From assembly GCF_905220565.1 (NCBI RefSeq), contig NC_059402.1, positions 17,485,501 through 17,549,500 on the forward strand: a stretch of DNA of 64,000 nucleotides, written 5' to 3'. The notes below the pieces were generated by a model that worked only from the letters and a program-made list of their open reading frames with translations, did not search any database and was not told where the DNA came from. The translations under genes and the position numbers were made by a program. This stretch comes from Melitaea cinxia. Lineage: Eukaryota; Arthropoda; Insecta; Lepidoptera; Nymphalidae. Positions 23,001-34,173 of this stretch are shown here, in pieces (position 1 is the first letter of the stretch; each line of letters begins with the position of its first letter).

Positions 23001-26000
23001 AGATATCATCTTTGTGTCTACTGATATTGCAATACATTTTAATTGGGATGTAAGCAGTGAAAATTTAGGTAGTGACCATTTAATAATTAATTTTAATATA
23101 AACTATAGCGATTCTTTGCATTTTGTTCAGAAAAGAAGATTTAAGTTAGCTGATTGGAACTCATATAGGTTAAACCTTAAGCAAAAATTTAATAATTGCT
23201 TACATACATTTATAGGTAATGACGTCCAAGCTATGTATAATTTCTTTGAAACTGAAATGAACAAGGCTGCTGATAAATATATTCCTAAGTCAAAGATTTG
23301 TACTGATCCTTTAAAAAATTTACTCCTAGGCCATATTGGAACGTTTCTTTGTCTAAAGCAGTAGCAGAGCGTAGATTGGCTTTAAGCCAATTTAGAAGAA
23401 ATCCTACCCCAGACAATCTGATTATAGTTAAAAATAAGGTTAATGAGAGTCAAACGTTAATAAAAAGCTAAAAGACGTAACTGGCAAAAATTTTGTAGTG
23501 ACATAGATGAAAAAGTAACTGTAACAAATATGTGGCAACGTATGTGTTGGGTTAAAGGCTTAAAATATCAAAAAGTTTTCATTCTCCCGATGAAAAAAAA
23601 GAAGAGTTACTGTGTTCTCTTGCCCCTGACTCAGCTTTGCAATTGTCTCCCAATTTTAGTTCAACAAACCATTGCTTGGAATCTGATTTTACTATTCATG
23701 AGTTAAATAATTGCCTTAAGAAAAAAGATACCACACCGGGTGAAGATAATATTTCATTTTCAATGATTTACAATCTTCCAGATATCGGTAAAGAATTTTT
23801 GTTAGTTATTTTTAATTCTATCTTTTCTTATGGTATTATTCCAGACCAATGGCGAAATATCGAAATTTTACCAATCCCTAAGGGAGATTCTACTTATGTA
23901 GAACCAAAATTTAGACCTATTTCGCTCATGTCATGTGTTTGTAAAGTATTCCATATTATGATTGCAAAACGATTAGAGTGGTTTGTAGAAAAAAATAAAA
24001 TTTTATCACCTTTTACTTATGGTTTTCGACGAGGTCAGTCGTGTTTAGATTGCTTGACTAAGTTGGTGTCTCATATCCAAATCGGTTTTTCAAAAAGTAT
24101 TCCTACATTAGCTTGCTTTATCGACATTGAAAATGCGTATAATAATGTGTCAGTATATGAATCAGTTAAAATTTTGAACGAATTAGAGATCGGGGCTAAA
24201 ATATGTAAATATCTGTGGTTATTTTTAAGCAAAAGAAAATTAAAGATTCAAATGGAATCAGGAAATAAGGAATTAGTAAGGTGGACAAGTAAAGGGCTAG
24301 CGCAAGGTGATCCGATATCACCTCTTGTATTTAATATTGTCACATATAAAATTAGTCAGTTATCTTTAGTTACTAATAATATCGCTCTTTCTCAATACGT
24401 GGATGATTTTGTTTTGTACATGAGTTCTAATAATTTATTAACCTGTCAAGATAATATGCAAAATATGTTAAATTCAGTTATGTGTATTTTAAATGAGCTA
24501 GGATTAGAAATCTCTCCATTAAAATCAAAAATATGTCTTTTTAGCAGAGGTCATAAGCGACAAATTTTATCATTAAAAGTACAAGGAATTCAGTTACAAC
24601 AAGTAAAAAATTTAAAATATTTGGGCTTTTGGTTGGACAGATCACTTCGATGGACAAAACACATAAGTGAAATTGTTAATAGAGTGTCTAAATTTCTTAA
24701 TATTATGAAAGTTTTAGCTGGCTCGGGTTGGGGTATGCACCCTAATCACTTACGTAAAATATACATATGTCAAATACGTTCTAGAATAGACTATGGCAGT
24801 TATATTTACGATAATAGTGCTAAAACAAATTTGTTAAAGCTTGATAAAGTGCAAAACCAATGTCTCAGAATAATAGGTGGCTTAATTAAAGTACCCCCAT
24901 ACATGTTATGGAGAGTGAATTAAGTATTCCTCCATTATTTATTAGGAGGCAATTTTTGGCTAAAAAGCATTGTTTAAAACTACAATCTTACTCAAACAAT
25001 TTTACAATAGATCTTTTAAATGAACTAAGTATATTAAGTTCTAATAGTTATTGGCATAACAAAAGAAAATCGTTGTTAGCTTCCACTTATTTAGAAACAA
25101 AAGAGAACAATATGGCTAGTAGTAACCCTCTTAAAATGTTTTCATTGGATACGTGGATTTCTAGAATAAATACGCAAATTTGTATTAGATGTAATCTTCT
25201 TAGTGTAATTAAGTCGAAAAAGTCTTATGAAGTAAACACGATTAAATGTAATGTTCTAGAAGAGATAAATGTATTATATAAAGATTTTATTAGAATTTTC
25301 ACTGATGGATCGAAATGTGATAACGGGTCCGGGGCCGCATTTTATGTTCCAATAACAAATTTTAAAGAAAAAATAAAAATAAAAACGGATTATTTGTCTA
25401 CGATGTCAATAGAACTGATTGCTATTTCAGAAGCTCTAACTTATGTTCAGAACTTGGACTTTCAAAATGTTGTTATATTGACAGACAGTAGAAGTGCATT
25501 GCAACATCTTAAAGGGTGTAGTTTAGGGAAAAGAGGTTTACCTATAGCCTATAATATAATAAGCAAATTGTACCAATTTCAATATATTAATGTCAATGTA
25601 ATTTTACAATGGGTGCCGTCCCATATCGGCATCAGTGGAAATGAGGAGGCTGACCGATTAGCTAAGGAAGGGATAAAGTCAGGAAAAGAAATTAATATAC
25701 TACCAGATCATTCAGAAATTCTAGTTAAATACAAAAAAGATATTTATGGTATTTGGAAAGAACATTTCGATGAAATATCCAAAATTAAAGGAATTTGGTA
25801 TCGCACGATTCAAAGTCAGCCTCCTCCCGTGCCCTGGTTTAACCATTACAAAATAAATAGATCTTATATTATAATAGCTCATCGTCTTAGGTCGGGACAT
25901 ATTCCATCAAAAAGTTTTGGATTCCTTATGAAAAAAATTGGCTCTCCTAATTGTGATACATGTGGAACTAAAGAAGATTTATATCACTTGTTGATGGAAT

Positions 26001-29000
26001 GTATCAAATTGCAGACTCAGAGACAAGTATTGTTTAGGAACTTAAAACTTTGTTCGTTCGATGTTGGGGCAGTGCAAAGTATTCTAGCGGATCCCTTATC
26101 AGAATCTGCTAGAATGATTTTTGATTTTTATAAATTATCCTTTGTTTGATTTGTGTAACTAGATTTTAGTAATTGAGGTAATTTTGTTTAAGTTTTTTGT
26201 GCGTGTTCCGATTATTTTGTAAAAGTTATAATGGGACTGGCATGTCCTTGTAGGACAAAAGTCCCTAAAATCAATAAAAGAAAAAAAAAAAAAAATATTG
26301 TCCTAGAAAACTGTTCAACATAGCATAGACTCACCAGAATGTTCTCCATGTATCTGATCCTCCAAGCACTTATTAGCAACCTCTAACGTCTCCAGTACTC
26401 TTCCGGCTAATGCCATATATTGCAATTCCAGAAAATCCGCTGTCACTAATGTTAATGACCTGACAAGCCTTATAATGATGAGAAAATTCACTGAAATTTG
26501 AAAAAGTTAATATTGCGCTGTGCTTCAACGTAAAATTATACGACGGTCCTTCTAAATTAAATGATATTCCAAGAGTATTATTACTACTATTTTTAGTCTA
26601 CAAGATTTGTTTACTTTGAGGTAGGGCACAGCAGGAATTTCTTGCTCAAAATATGGAGCAGGCCGACTGGGGTAGTACCTCGACCTTACAGAAGATCACA
26701 GCAAATAATACTGTTTTCAAGCAGTATTGTGTTCCTGTTGGTGAGTAAGGTGACCAGAGCTCCTGGGGAGATTGGGGATTGGGTCGGTAACGCGCTTGCG
26801 ATGCTTCTGGTGTTGCAGGCGTCTATAAGCTACGGTAATCGCTTACCATCAGGTGAGCCGTACGCTTGTTTGCCGAACTAGTGACATAAAAAATAGACAA
26901 AGTTTTGTACAATTTTATCTAAATAAAATAAGATATTTGTTTTTAAACAATTAATTAATATGTTGATAAAATAAAAAAAAACTACTGTCAAAGTTAATTT
27001 TTACAAGCAAAATTAATTATGACAGTTACGTACGGCCATTTGTGTAAATGAGTGCTGAGAGAGCAATGACCCGCAGTGCTTCTGTTGACGTAATACGAAT
27101 TAACGATATAATAAAGATTTTCCGACTGGATCGCCGGTGATGACTTGGAAGGCTTACATCTATCTAAAGAAATCATAAACGTTATAAATTTAATAATTAT
27201 TAAGTTACAACTACTCAAACTAAATTTAAGTCTAACTTAAAACTAATTTCTGTATACAGTAGCTTAGAAACAGTATGTGTAATTTGATTTCATAATATTA
27301 AGCTTTTACCTGACCTAAATTCAGGTCAATATACAAAATGACCTAGAGTAATTAATTTGTATGTTTGAGTTTATTGAGAACACTTGCGTCCTAAAAGTGG
27401 TCATGGTTACCAATAAAATTGGAATCATGAGATTCCAACCAATTTGATTCCAATTCCAATTTGAATTCGGACACTGAAGATGAACTTGTAAGTATAGGTA
27501 CATCAGTTCACTTAGGTAACAACATTGAAAACCACCATACACATTCTTCTGATATAAAGGAATACACTACTCACACACTCACTATCACTACAGCCTATTG
27601 CAGTCCACTGCTAGACGTAGGCCTCCACAAATTCGCGCTAACTATGGCGTGAACAATAAATGAATACAATGAATAAATCAACGTTAACTACTTAATATCC
27701 AAAACTTACTTACAATTGACATGTGATTATTGTTAATATGGATACATCATTGGTAACATCACCTGATCTAGTCGTTTCAGGAACTGAAACATTCTTCTTA
27801 GCCTATCAGACGCTGTATAGAGCCCAATGAGGACAGTGATTGCTTCCAAAATTCTTATACAATTCTGAATAAATTTGACAGTAAGTTTAATTTGATGGTC
27901 ATCGAAAAATGTTTGTTCAATCGTCAATATCAAGCCTACAACATCTAAAACAAATTTAAAGGCAGTGCAAAAATAAGATAAAAATCTTCGAGGGACGATA
28001 GTGCTACAGTTTAATTCAGTCGACACCCCGAGTAGAAATTTTTTCGTGTTCCTTAGAAGGACCGGATCGGGTAGGCCTGATCTGGACCGGATAAGGTATG
28101 TAACGCAGAAGATTTGTCTGGACGTGATCAGGATGAGATGAGATTTCCTGATCGGGTCCAGATCAGGAAATCTCATCTCATCCTGATCAGCCGGTTCCGT
28201 CCAGTCCTTTTAAATAACACGAATGTTTATTCTTGAAAAATTGTTTCATAAAAAAAAAGCGAATTGATATTATAGATATGTTACTTAACATAATTATTAT
28301 GATATTTATTTCCGTGTATTTTTTCGAATGGATTATTTATGTATGTTTTTAGTTTAAATATTAATTATTTTATTTATTTTTATATTATTAATTATTTATA
28401 TTAATCAACTTTTATTTATTAATTCTAATAATTAACTACAAATTAACTACTTCCTACTACTTACGACTGCTCCACTGTGTAGAAATGGACTCCCCGCTAG
28501 AGTGTCCTGATAACTGTACATATACTAAGTGCGCTTAAAAACATTGATAGCGCGATTCAGGCTCAGTTCGCGTAATTTGTTTCAGGCTATCCTGATCTGG
28601 ACCGGACCGGGTCCTGATCCAGTATGCCTTAACATACTTGATTATATTTTACATCAGGCTGTCCTTATCTGGACCGGACCAGGTCCTGATCCAGTATGCC
28701 ATACCATACTTGATTATATTTTACATCAGGCTATCCTTATCTGGACCAGACCTGGTCCTGATAGAGCTTGCCGGATCTGGCATGCCTCATTTTATCCTAA
28801 TCCGGTCCAGATACACGATCTGATTGAGCCTGAACTTTTTCCTTGTCGGGACTATCTGTCTTTGAATTGTGTCGAAGTGTGTCGAAGCGTTCATTTTCGC
28901 ATATAGTCTGGATGGTATATCAACGAACGTATGAATTATTATGAAAAAATAATATATTAATATGTATAGCTTCGTATATCAACGTATTATTTTCTTGTTA

Positions 29001-29289
29001 TTCATATGCAATTAGGCCATGTCATATGCCATTATGCCATATTTTTTAAGTCCAATATTATATTTAACTAACAAACGATGCTGACTTACTGAAATTACTT
29101 TTTACTTATGTGAATGTAAAAATAAAAGTAATCTTAAAATAGAAATTAATTCATACTGGTGAAAGTGAAAACTATTCTCCCGCAGATGTCAACGGTCCTG
29201 CATACTTGGTACTCAGGTGTGCAGACGTATGGCGCTATTCCGAGCCAGCGTGATATTTTCAACGCTAAATTTATAGCACTGCCTTTCAT
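17054..29289 (-). CDS. GrA: gustatory receptor, nine exons, apparently intact
   Basis: An insect gustatory receptor (7tm_7 family), a seven-pass membrane chemoreceptor of gustatory neurons. Exons read on the minus strand are 29157-29289, 27763-27944, 27034-27163, 26335-26490, 19966-20031 (least certain), 19373-19564, 18452-18552, 18213-18374 and 17054-17137. All have GT donors and AG acceptors. They sum to 1,206 nt, or 401 residues plus TGA, the usual GR length. The start ATG sits in an AACCATGA context. Visible landmarks are LKISRWLGIAPYVC at the N-terminus, LYTASDRLRRMFQFLKRL (end of exon 2), FLELQYMALAGRVLETLE (exon 4), LNICEIVKCVTNSDGYMLML (exon 6), TTYSPLNMFTLSRSL (exon 8) and the terminal TYLVTILTY in place of the classical TY-x5-QF. 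Exon boundaries and phases match GrB. Intron 4 holds a 5.5-kb LINE. The ligand is unknown; the divergence suggests a bitter-type receptor. Confidence 0.8.
17645..18062. repeat. Decayed fold-back element split by a SINE-sized repeat
   Basis: Lies in the last intron of GrA. It contains AAATGGGACCACATGACAAG, CACCACCTTTCGATTA and the terminus GAATTGAGAACCTCC, as in the element at 63113-63635. The terminus is interrupted at 17908-18029 by a truncated CAAACAAGCG-family repeat and then resumes as CCTTTTTTGGGAGTCGG. Confidence 0.6.
17908..18029 (+). repeat. Truncated CAAACAAGCG-family repeat
   Basis: Begins CACTAGGTCGGCAAACAAGG and stops after CCCAATCTCCCCCAGG, less than half the full unit. It is inserted inside the terminus of the fold-back element around it. 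Confidence 0.7.
18638..18818 (-). mobile_element. RTE 3' end fragment
   Basis: Matches the C-terminal coding part and 3' end of the RTE at 8186-11372 (TTCAGCCTATCACAGTCC on the plus strand at the left). It resumes at about 19137-19195 after unrelated sequence, so the fragment was split by a later insertion. It is in the GrA intron between exons 6 and 7. Confidence 0.7.
18819..19136. mobile_element. Insertion inside the RTE fragment
   Basis: About 318 bp that separates two collinear pieces of the RTE 3' region. It is GC-rich for this window and includes AGGGTTATGTCAGACTCCTA and CACCTCGCCCCGG, phrases I associate with other lepidopteran non-LTR elements. I cannot assign its family. Confidence 0.45.
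19671..19946 (+). repeat. CAAACAAGCG-family repeat, full copy
   Basis: About 275 bp, near-identical to 7655-7937. It ends just before the tentative fifth exon of GrA (19966-20031). Confidence 0.75.
20284..20785. repeat. Interspersed repeat with inverted GGGTTCCGT-like ends
   Basis: The left part carries GAAGGGTTCCGTTCCC and the right part GGTATGGACACCCT, an imperfect inverted pair. Internal phrases are GATATCGAGCAAAAACGGGC, TAGCTATCACAGTTCTTGAG and GACGGACGGACGGAC. This is an abundant lepidopteran repeat form. It is non-coding and lies in GrA intron 4 just upstream of the LINE insertion. Confidence 0.6.
20909..22085 (+). pseudogene. LINE D ORF1: zinc-knuckle nucleic-acid-binding protein, frameshifted
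   Basis: The first part (20909-21259) is acidic. The frame shifts near 21222-21237 and continues at 21237-22085. The second part has an RRM-like fold region and then three CCHC zinc knuckles (CSGCWKFGHFLRFC, CPKCGGNHDNC, CLNCKGPHFVLDKNC) at about 21648-21805. The knuckles are those of gag-like ORF1 proteins that coat LINE RNA. A Lys/Glu-rich tail follows, with a further broken stretch at 22086-22425. Confidence 0.8.
22426..26149 (+). pseudogene. LINE D ORF2: endonuclease, reverse transcriptase, RNase H, frameshifted
   Basis: The endonuclease is at 22426-23330 (MQWNAQSL, AIISETWL, IIAGDFNGHH, SPDIIFV, LGSDHLII). The frame is broken between about 23330 and 23637. The RT is at 23637-24923 (KFRPISLMSC, TYGFRRGQS, CFIDIENAYN, GLAQGDPISP and the catalytic QYVDDFVLY). 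Another shift near 24908-24923 leads into RNase H at 25290-25700 (FTDGSKCDNG, ELIAISEAL, LTDSRSAL, GNEEADRLAK: the full D-E-D-D set). A C-terminal CCHC motif (CDTCGTKEDLYHLLMEC) ends it. The catalytic residues are kept in each domain, so decay is recent and through indels. Confidence 0.85.
26619..26884 (-). repeat. CAAACAAGCG-family repeat, reversed copy
   Basis: Reverse complement of the 7655 copy, ending with TACGCTTGTTTGCCGAACTA at the right. It lies between exons 3 and 4 of GrA. Confidence 0.75.
27580..27650 (-). repeat. Short RTE 3'-end remnant
   Basis: Carries CAGCCTATTGCAGTCCACTG followed by AGACGTAGGCCTCCAC, the 3' terminus of the RTE family on the minus strand. Duplicated at 48228-48297. 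Confidence 0.55.
28027..28850. mobile_element. Miniature element with CCCGA ends and 72-bp internal repeats
   Basis: An 824-bp insertion in GrA intron 1. Unit 2 preserves the empty site (GTCGACACTATCTG near 48650), so the borders are exact. The ends are CCCGA and TCGGG, with only AC as a possible target duplication. Many GGACCGG and CCTGATC words are spread in both orientations, giving strong secondary structure. It is non-coding and the superfamily is not identified. Confidence 0.75.
28583..28765. repeat. 72-bp minisatellite, about 2.5 copies
   Basis: Units begin at 28583, 28655 and 28727, each with CAGGCT(A/G)TCCT(G/T)ATCTGGACC, and end in GATTATATTTTACAT. It is internal to the miniature element at 28027-28850. 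Confidence 0.85.
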
Positions 29290-31057
29290 GGTTACAACCT
29301 GTGGAGACAAACACATCATATCACTACACTTTTAGAGAAAAATGGAAGATCATTTACATATATCAAAAATAAAAAAGGCCATAGCCAAAAGCGCTATTAA
29401 TTTTGATAAAAAACTTTAGTATCATAATCTGCGTCCTTTAACAGACCACTACATTCACAGTTGATGCCATTTCTTACAAACTAAGGCACTCACATTAGCT
29501 GATAGATAAATAAATAGGTAATCTCAAATGATACTGATCTAAGTTGTAACGGCGATTGATGAGTTTACAACAAACATACTTTGTACACCTAAAGTAAATA
29601 TGAACAAAAAGATTGATGGGCCTGAACAAACGTCAGTCGTGCTTCCTCGCGCTGTTCCGCAGATATACTTTGCGTTTATTTACGTAAAAACATCGAAATA
29701 ACTAATTATGTATTTCAACCATAAAATAACAGACATTATTTTATAATCAGTAATTTAAATAATGCATCTATAGAAACTAATGAATTTTCGAAGTAATATA
29801 GTTTTCATAAAATTCTAATGATAGTAATTTAGTTAAAAGCTACTAAGGCGTGGCGGATTCTGATACGATGGATTCCACAACATTCTGAATACATTTAGGA
29901 CACAGCTCGTAAACGTCGATGTATATTATGAGAAAATGTTACAGACTAACAGAAAGATTGATCCGATAGATTATACATTTCCAACGTTACGATGGTGAAG
30001 GCTTTGTGTTCTGTAAACTAATCAGTCTCCATTAGGTCTAAGATCGTTATCATTTAACATTAACGCTATATATTCGAAGTCATGCACGTTGCGCGTGTAT
30101 TCAACATCGTCTTTAACAGGTTTGTGTTTGTTCTCTATTCGGTTAGTCGGTTTTACTTAGTCACTAAGCCAACCATATCACTTGAGACCCAATTAGCACT
30201 TAACCACAGTCATGCAGTCAAACAGACCGCTATGATTTTCGAGCATGGTAGATGACATTTTCCCTGGATCCCCCGTCCTGAGTCTCTTTTTACCTTGGAA
30301 TTTAGAAGCACTGACGTTGTTACAGGTAGTATTGGTGACGCATCATACAGTTGACGTAAATACGTAATTTAAATTTTTCGTATTTTGAATTTGTCACTGT
30401 GACCGCAAGTCTAAGAGTACGTAACTTTTTTGAAGTGTAATCATAATAATTAGATTATTTTGTTTTATATGTTTGAATACCTATAAAAATATCAAACTCA
30501 CACTGGACCACCCTGGACAAAAAATAAGAAATCAGAAGATTTCATAACATAAATATGTTTAGTAAGATACTATCTGCGTCCAACGCACATATTGGTGAAC
30601 TCATTGTCGGTTGGTGATCTCCAGTGTAATTTCCCAAAATGTTCGGGGCTAAACAGTTTATGGTGGTTTAAAAATATAAATCAATATTGATTCTTATTTT
30701 TTGTTCTTTGTTCAAATATACTTTTTATCTGTAAAAACATTAAAATCAATGTTATATATAAAAGATATTGTTAGTGCTATTAACAAAATAATATAGCGGT
30801 CTCTTAGACCGCTATATTAACCGGGTGACAAAAAATGTATAACGGTGGTTAAGGTATCGGTATCTCCAAGGAAAACCACTTACTCGTATAAATGTCGTTA
30901 CTACAAATAAATCTAAAATTTTCCTTTTATATCTTGTTTTTATACCAACGTAAAATCGATTTAATCAGAGTATTACTTGAATGTACTGACATTATGTTAT
31001 TCGGTAGGTAATTTGGTGCCTGTATTTTAACTTATATTATATCAATAGGTTACTACC
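29290..31057. promoter_or_regulatory. Divergent intergenic region between GrA and GrB1
   Basis: A 1.77-kb region between the start codons of two head-to-head GR genes, conserved in unit 2 (49088-51527). It must carry both promoters. I see no certain TATA box. The most distinct element is the perfect 14-bp-arm palindrome at 30789-30819. Unit 1 lacks about 200 bp that in unit 2 hold an exon-like open stretch (49514-49658), and unit 2 has a SINE near the GrB start. Confidence 0.5.
30789..30819. repeat. Perfect 14-bp-arm palindrome upstream of GrB1
   Basis: TAATATAGCGGTCT, a CTT loop, then AGACCGCTATATTA. It lies 239 bp upstream of the GrB1 start and is unchanged in unit 2 (50772-50802). It could be a hairpin, a dimer binding site or a scar of a small DNA element. 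Confidence 0.85.
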
Positions 31058-32446
31058 ATGGCGCACAGTGAACTAGCCTTAATATTACAAATATCACGCT
31101 GGTTCGGAATAGCGTCATATGTCTGCAACCCTAACTACCAAGCCTCTCGAACCATTGACATCTTGGGGAAAGTGTTTTTTACGTTTCTTAGTAAGGGTCT
31201 TATTATATTTTATGATATATTGATTTTAGTAATCTATCACAAATTTTGCTCATTATAGATACATTTTTGATTTAAAGTCTATAAAAACTTAGATATCTCT
31301 CACCAGTAAGCAAAATAGATACAATATTGAAATTTAGATCAAGTATTGCTTTAGATTGTTTCATACATAAATACATACATACATATAGTCATGCCTCTTT
31401 CCCGTAGGGGTAGGCAGAGACCACTTCTTTCCACTTGCTACGGTCCTTACATACATACTTCTTTCGCTTCGTCCACTTTCATTATTCCCTTCATACATGG
31501 TCTTCGGTTTAGGGTACTCTTGACCTGGCCTTTTTTCAAGACGTCCCTTATTTGGTCTCGGAATGTCCGCCTAGGTCTACCTCTTCAACCCTTCCATCCA
31601 CACTCGCCTTATACACTTTTTTCGTCAATCATTCTTCGCTCATTCTCTCGACATGACCAAACCATCTGAGCATACCTTTCTCAATTTTTGTCCCTACATC
31701 TTCTTTCAGACCACAACGTTTTCTCATCTCACTATTTCTTATCTTGTCACTCAGTTTAACTCTTATCATACTTCTCAACGCTCTCATCTCAAATGCATTT
31801 ATTCTGCTTTCATGTTTCTTGTGCCATACCCAACTTTGACTTCCGTACATAAATGTCGGAACCAACTACCCCCAAACGAGCCTTGTTAGACACCTTCCGA
31901 CTGCTCATAAATGAGTGCAAAGCTCCATTCACCCTGTTTTCTGCATTCACTCTTCTTTCAATATCACTCTCACACTTTCCATCTCTTGTAAACTTTGAAT
32001 CCAGATACACAAACTCATTCACCTGTTCAATTTGTTCATCTCCAATTACGATACTGCAGTCTGTCACTGTCTCATCTCTTTCAAACACTATCACTTTCGT
32101 CTTCTTTACATTCATCTTCACTCCCTTTCTTACAAAGGCTCCACTCGTATCAGTTACCATCTCCTGCAACTCCTCGGGCGAACGCACGCAAGTAATACTT
32201 GATCGTCATCATAGAGAAGACATTTGACGAGTAACTCATTCATTCTCAACTCATTTTCATTCTCTTTTAAATCTGTCAAACAATTGTCCATGAATAGATT
32301 AAATAGCCACGGTGACGCTACACATCCATGTCTAACACCTTTTTCGATATTAAACCATTCAGTGTATGCTCCATTTATCCTCACACAAGCACCAGAATCC
32401 CTATAAAGAGATTGCAATGCTCATATGAGGACACTGCTCACACCAT

Positions 32447-33256
32447 TCACAAACAATGTGACCACAATTCATTCCTCATCATTCTATCATAGGCATTTTC
32501 TAAATCCACAAACGCGCAATAGACTTTTTTGTTTTTTGCCAAGCACTTTTCGGCTATGCACCGTAAAGAAAAGACCTGATCCGTATATCCCATTGCCTTT
32601 CTAAATCCCGCTTGGGCATCCCATACTTTATCGTCTGTTTCATTCACAACCCTCTCAATCAACACTTTTGCATACAATTTACCGACGACGCTGAGGAGGC
32701 TTATACCGCGGTAATTCCTGCAGTCCTGCCGTGACCCATTTCCCTTGTACAATGGGACGATTACGGCTTTGCACCAGTCTCCCGGTACTTGCCCGTTTCG
32801 CCAGCACAAGTTGAAAAGCCGGTACAGCTGGCTAGCCACTATGCCATGTCCAGCCTTTAGCATTTCGACGGTTTTCCTGTCATACCCTGCAGCCTTACCT
32901 AATTTCATACTTTTCAACGCTTTCACTATTTCATCCATGCTTATCTCACTTTCATCAATATTTATACTCGCTTCCATGGAAGGTGCCCTATGTTGCACCT
33001 GCACTTTCTCTCTTTCGAACAAACATTCAAAATACTCTTTGCATCTCTTTAACACACATTCTTCTCCTTTTATAATGCTCCCATCTTGACTCCTGATTGT
33101 ACTCAGTTCCGAGGTAGAAGTTTCTCCTCTGGCTGTTTTGATGGTTTTCCAGAAAAACTTGATGTTTGACTGAAAATCTTCAGTGAGCCTTCTATCAAAA
33201 TCATCCTTTCGTTCTTCTTTCTTTCTAGACACAACTTCTTTCGCCGCTAATTTCAA
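32447..33256 (-). pseudogene. LINE E reverse transcriptase core
   Basis: A 269-codon open stretch carrying RT fingers and palm up to the first catalytic Asp (VDLENAYDRM). The YDDD second catalytic site is in the next frame at 32154-32417, after a gap of about 30 bp and a frame change. This part is missing from the unit 2 copy. Confidence 0.8.
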
Positions 33257-33615
33257 TCTTTTATACTTCGTTCTTGCTTCCTTTATCTCGTAATCCGTTA
33301 CCTTTTGAACTTTTTGGTTAGTTTTTGTCGCTAACTAACTTTCTCCTTTTCTTGCATAGCCTTTTGCACATCTTTATCCATCCACACATTATAGTTCTTT
33401 CTTCATTTCCTTCTTTTAGCTACCCCGCATACCTCAATAGCAACATTCACGACCCCTTTCTTAATTGTATCCCATAAATCTTCAATCGCACCTATCTCTT
33501 CTATACCTTTAAAACTTTCTTTCAGTTTCTCTACATACTCGTCTTTCTTTTCCTTTTCTTGTAGGTTTTCCACATTCACTCTGTCCAAAACACTCATAGG
33601 CTCGGCCCTTCGGTG

Positions 33616-34173
33616 TCACCACCGTTTAAAGAAGTCACGCATTCGGGCTACGACCAGATCTGTGTCGAGGCCTACACCGCGGTATGCCCGAGTGTCTAGC
33701 GCTTTCTTCCTCAGTCTTTCATTCACTATTACAAAATCAATGATACTTCTAGACTCACCCTCATCTCTTGTATACAAATGGATCTTTTTGTGGTCAAACA
33801 TTGTGTTGGCCACGCAAAGATTCCATTCCAACCATACTTCAAGCAGGTTTCTCCCATTGTCATTCACTCTCTCGTCCCCAAACGTACCCAGAACTCTTTC
33901 ATACCCATCACGCTTCACTCCAACCCATCCATTAAAGTCCCCTAACATCACGATCCGTTCATTTTCTCCGCACTTATTCAAGACATCTCTCATGCTATTC
34001 CAAAACTCCTCTCTCTCTTGTTGGGCCTTTGATGACCCACCTTCGCGTAGTTCTGTCGGTGCATAGACCCTAAGGATGAAAAGGCGAGTGAGTCCGACTT
34101 TTAGCCTGATCCAGAGGAGTCTTGGGCTTACACATTCATGCTCCATCACACATTTATCATTCATTTCATGCAC
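33616..34173 (-). pseudogene. LINE E endonuclease domain
   Basis: A 185-codon open stretch with the central and C-terminal motifs of LINE apurinic-type endonucleases (LRVYAPTE, LGDFNGWVG, RSIIDFVIVN) followed by the V-R-MRDFFKRW end. The first motifs (Asn and Glu sites) are absent, so the element is 5'-truncated. A near-identical stretch lies at 52298-52919. Confidence 0.75.

Larger units (their letters stand above)
20815..26294 (+). mobile_element. LINE D: full-length RNase-H-bearing LINE in GrA intron 4
   Basis: A 5.48-kb plus-strand element flanked by ATATTGTCCT at 20805-20814 and 26295-26304, ending in a poly(A) run at 26280-26294. It contains a zinc-knuckle ORF1 (20909-22085), then an endonuclease, reverse transcriptase and RNase H ORF2 (22426-26149). 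It lies antisense to GrA, entirely within an intron. The RNase H domain and the triple CCHC ORF1 place it in the I/LOA/R1-like part of the LINE tree. Several indels in both ORFs make this copy inactive. Confidence 0.88.

Noticed and set aside
28529..28906. 125-codon plus-strand frame over the 72-bp repeats
   Set aside because: 72 is a multiple of 3, so the repeat keeps a frame open by chance. The peptide is just the repeated unit and the carrier is a non-coding miniature element.
31391..34066. Plus-strand Ser/Phe-rich frames opposite LINE E
   Set aside because: Antisense shadows of the endonuclease and RT frames; composition is what the complement of a Lys/Glu-rich protein gives.
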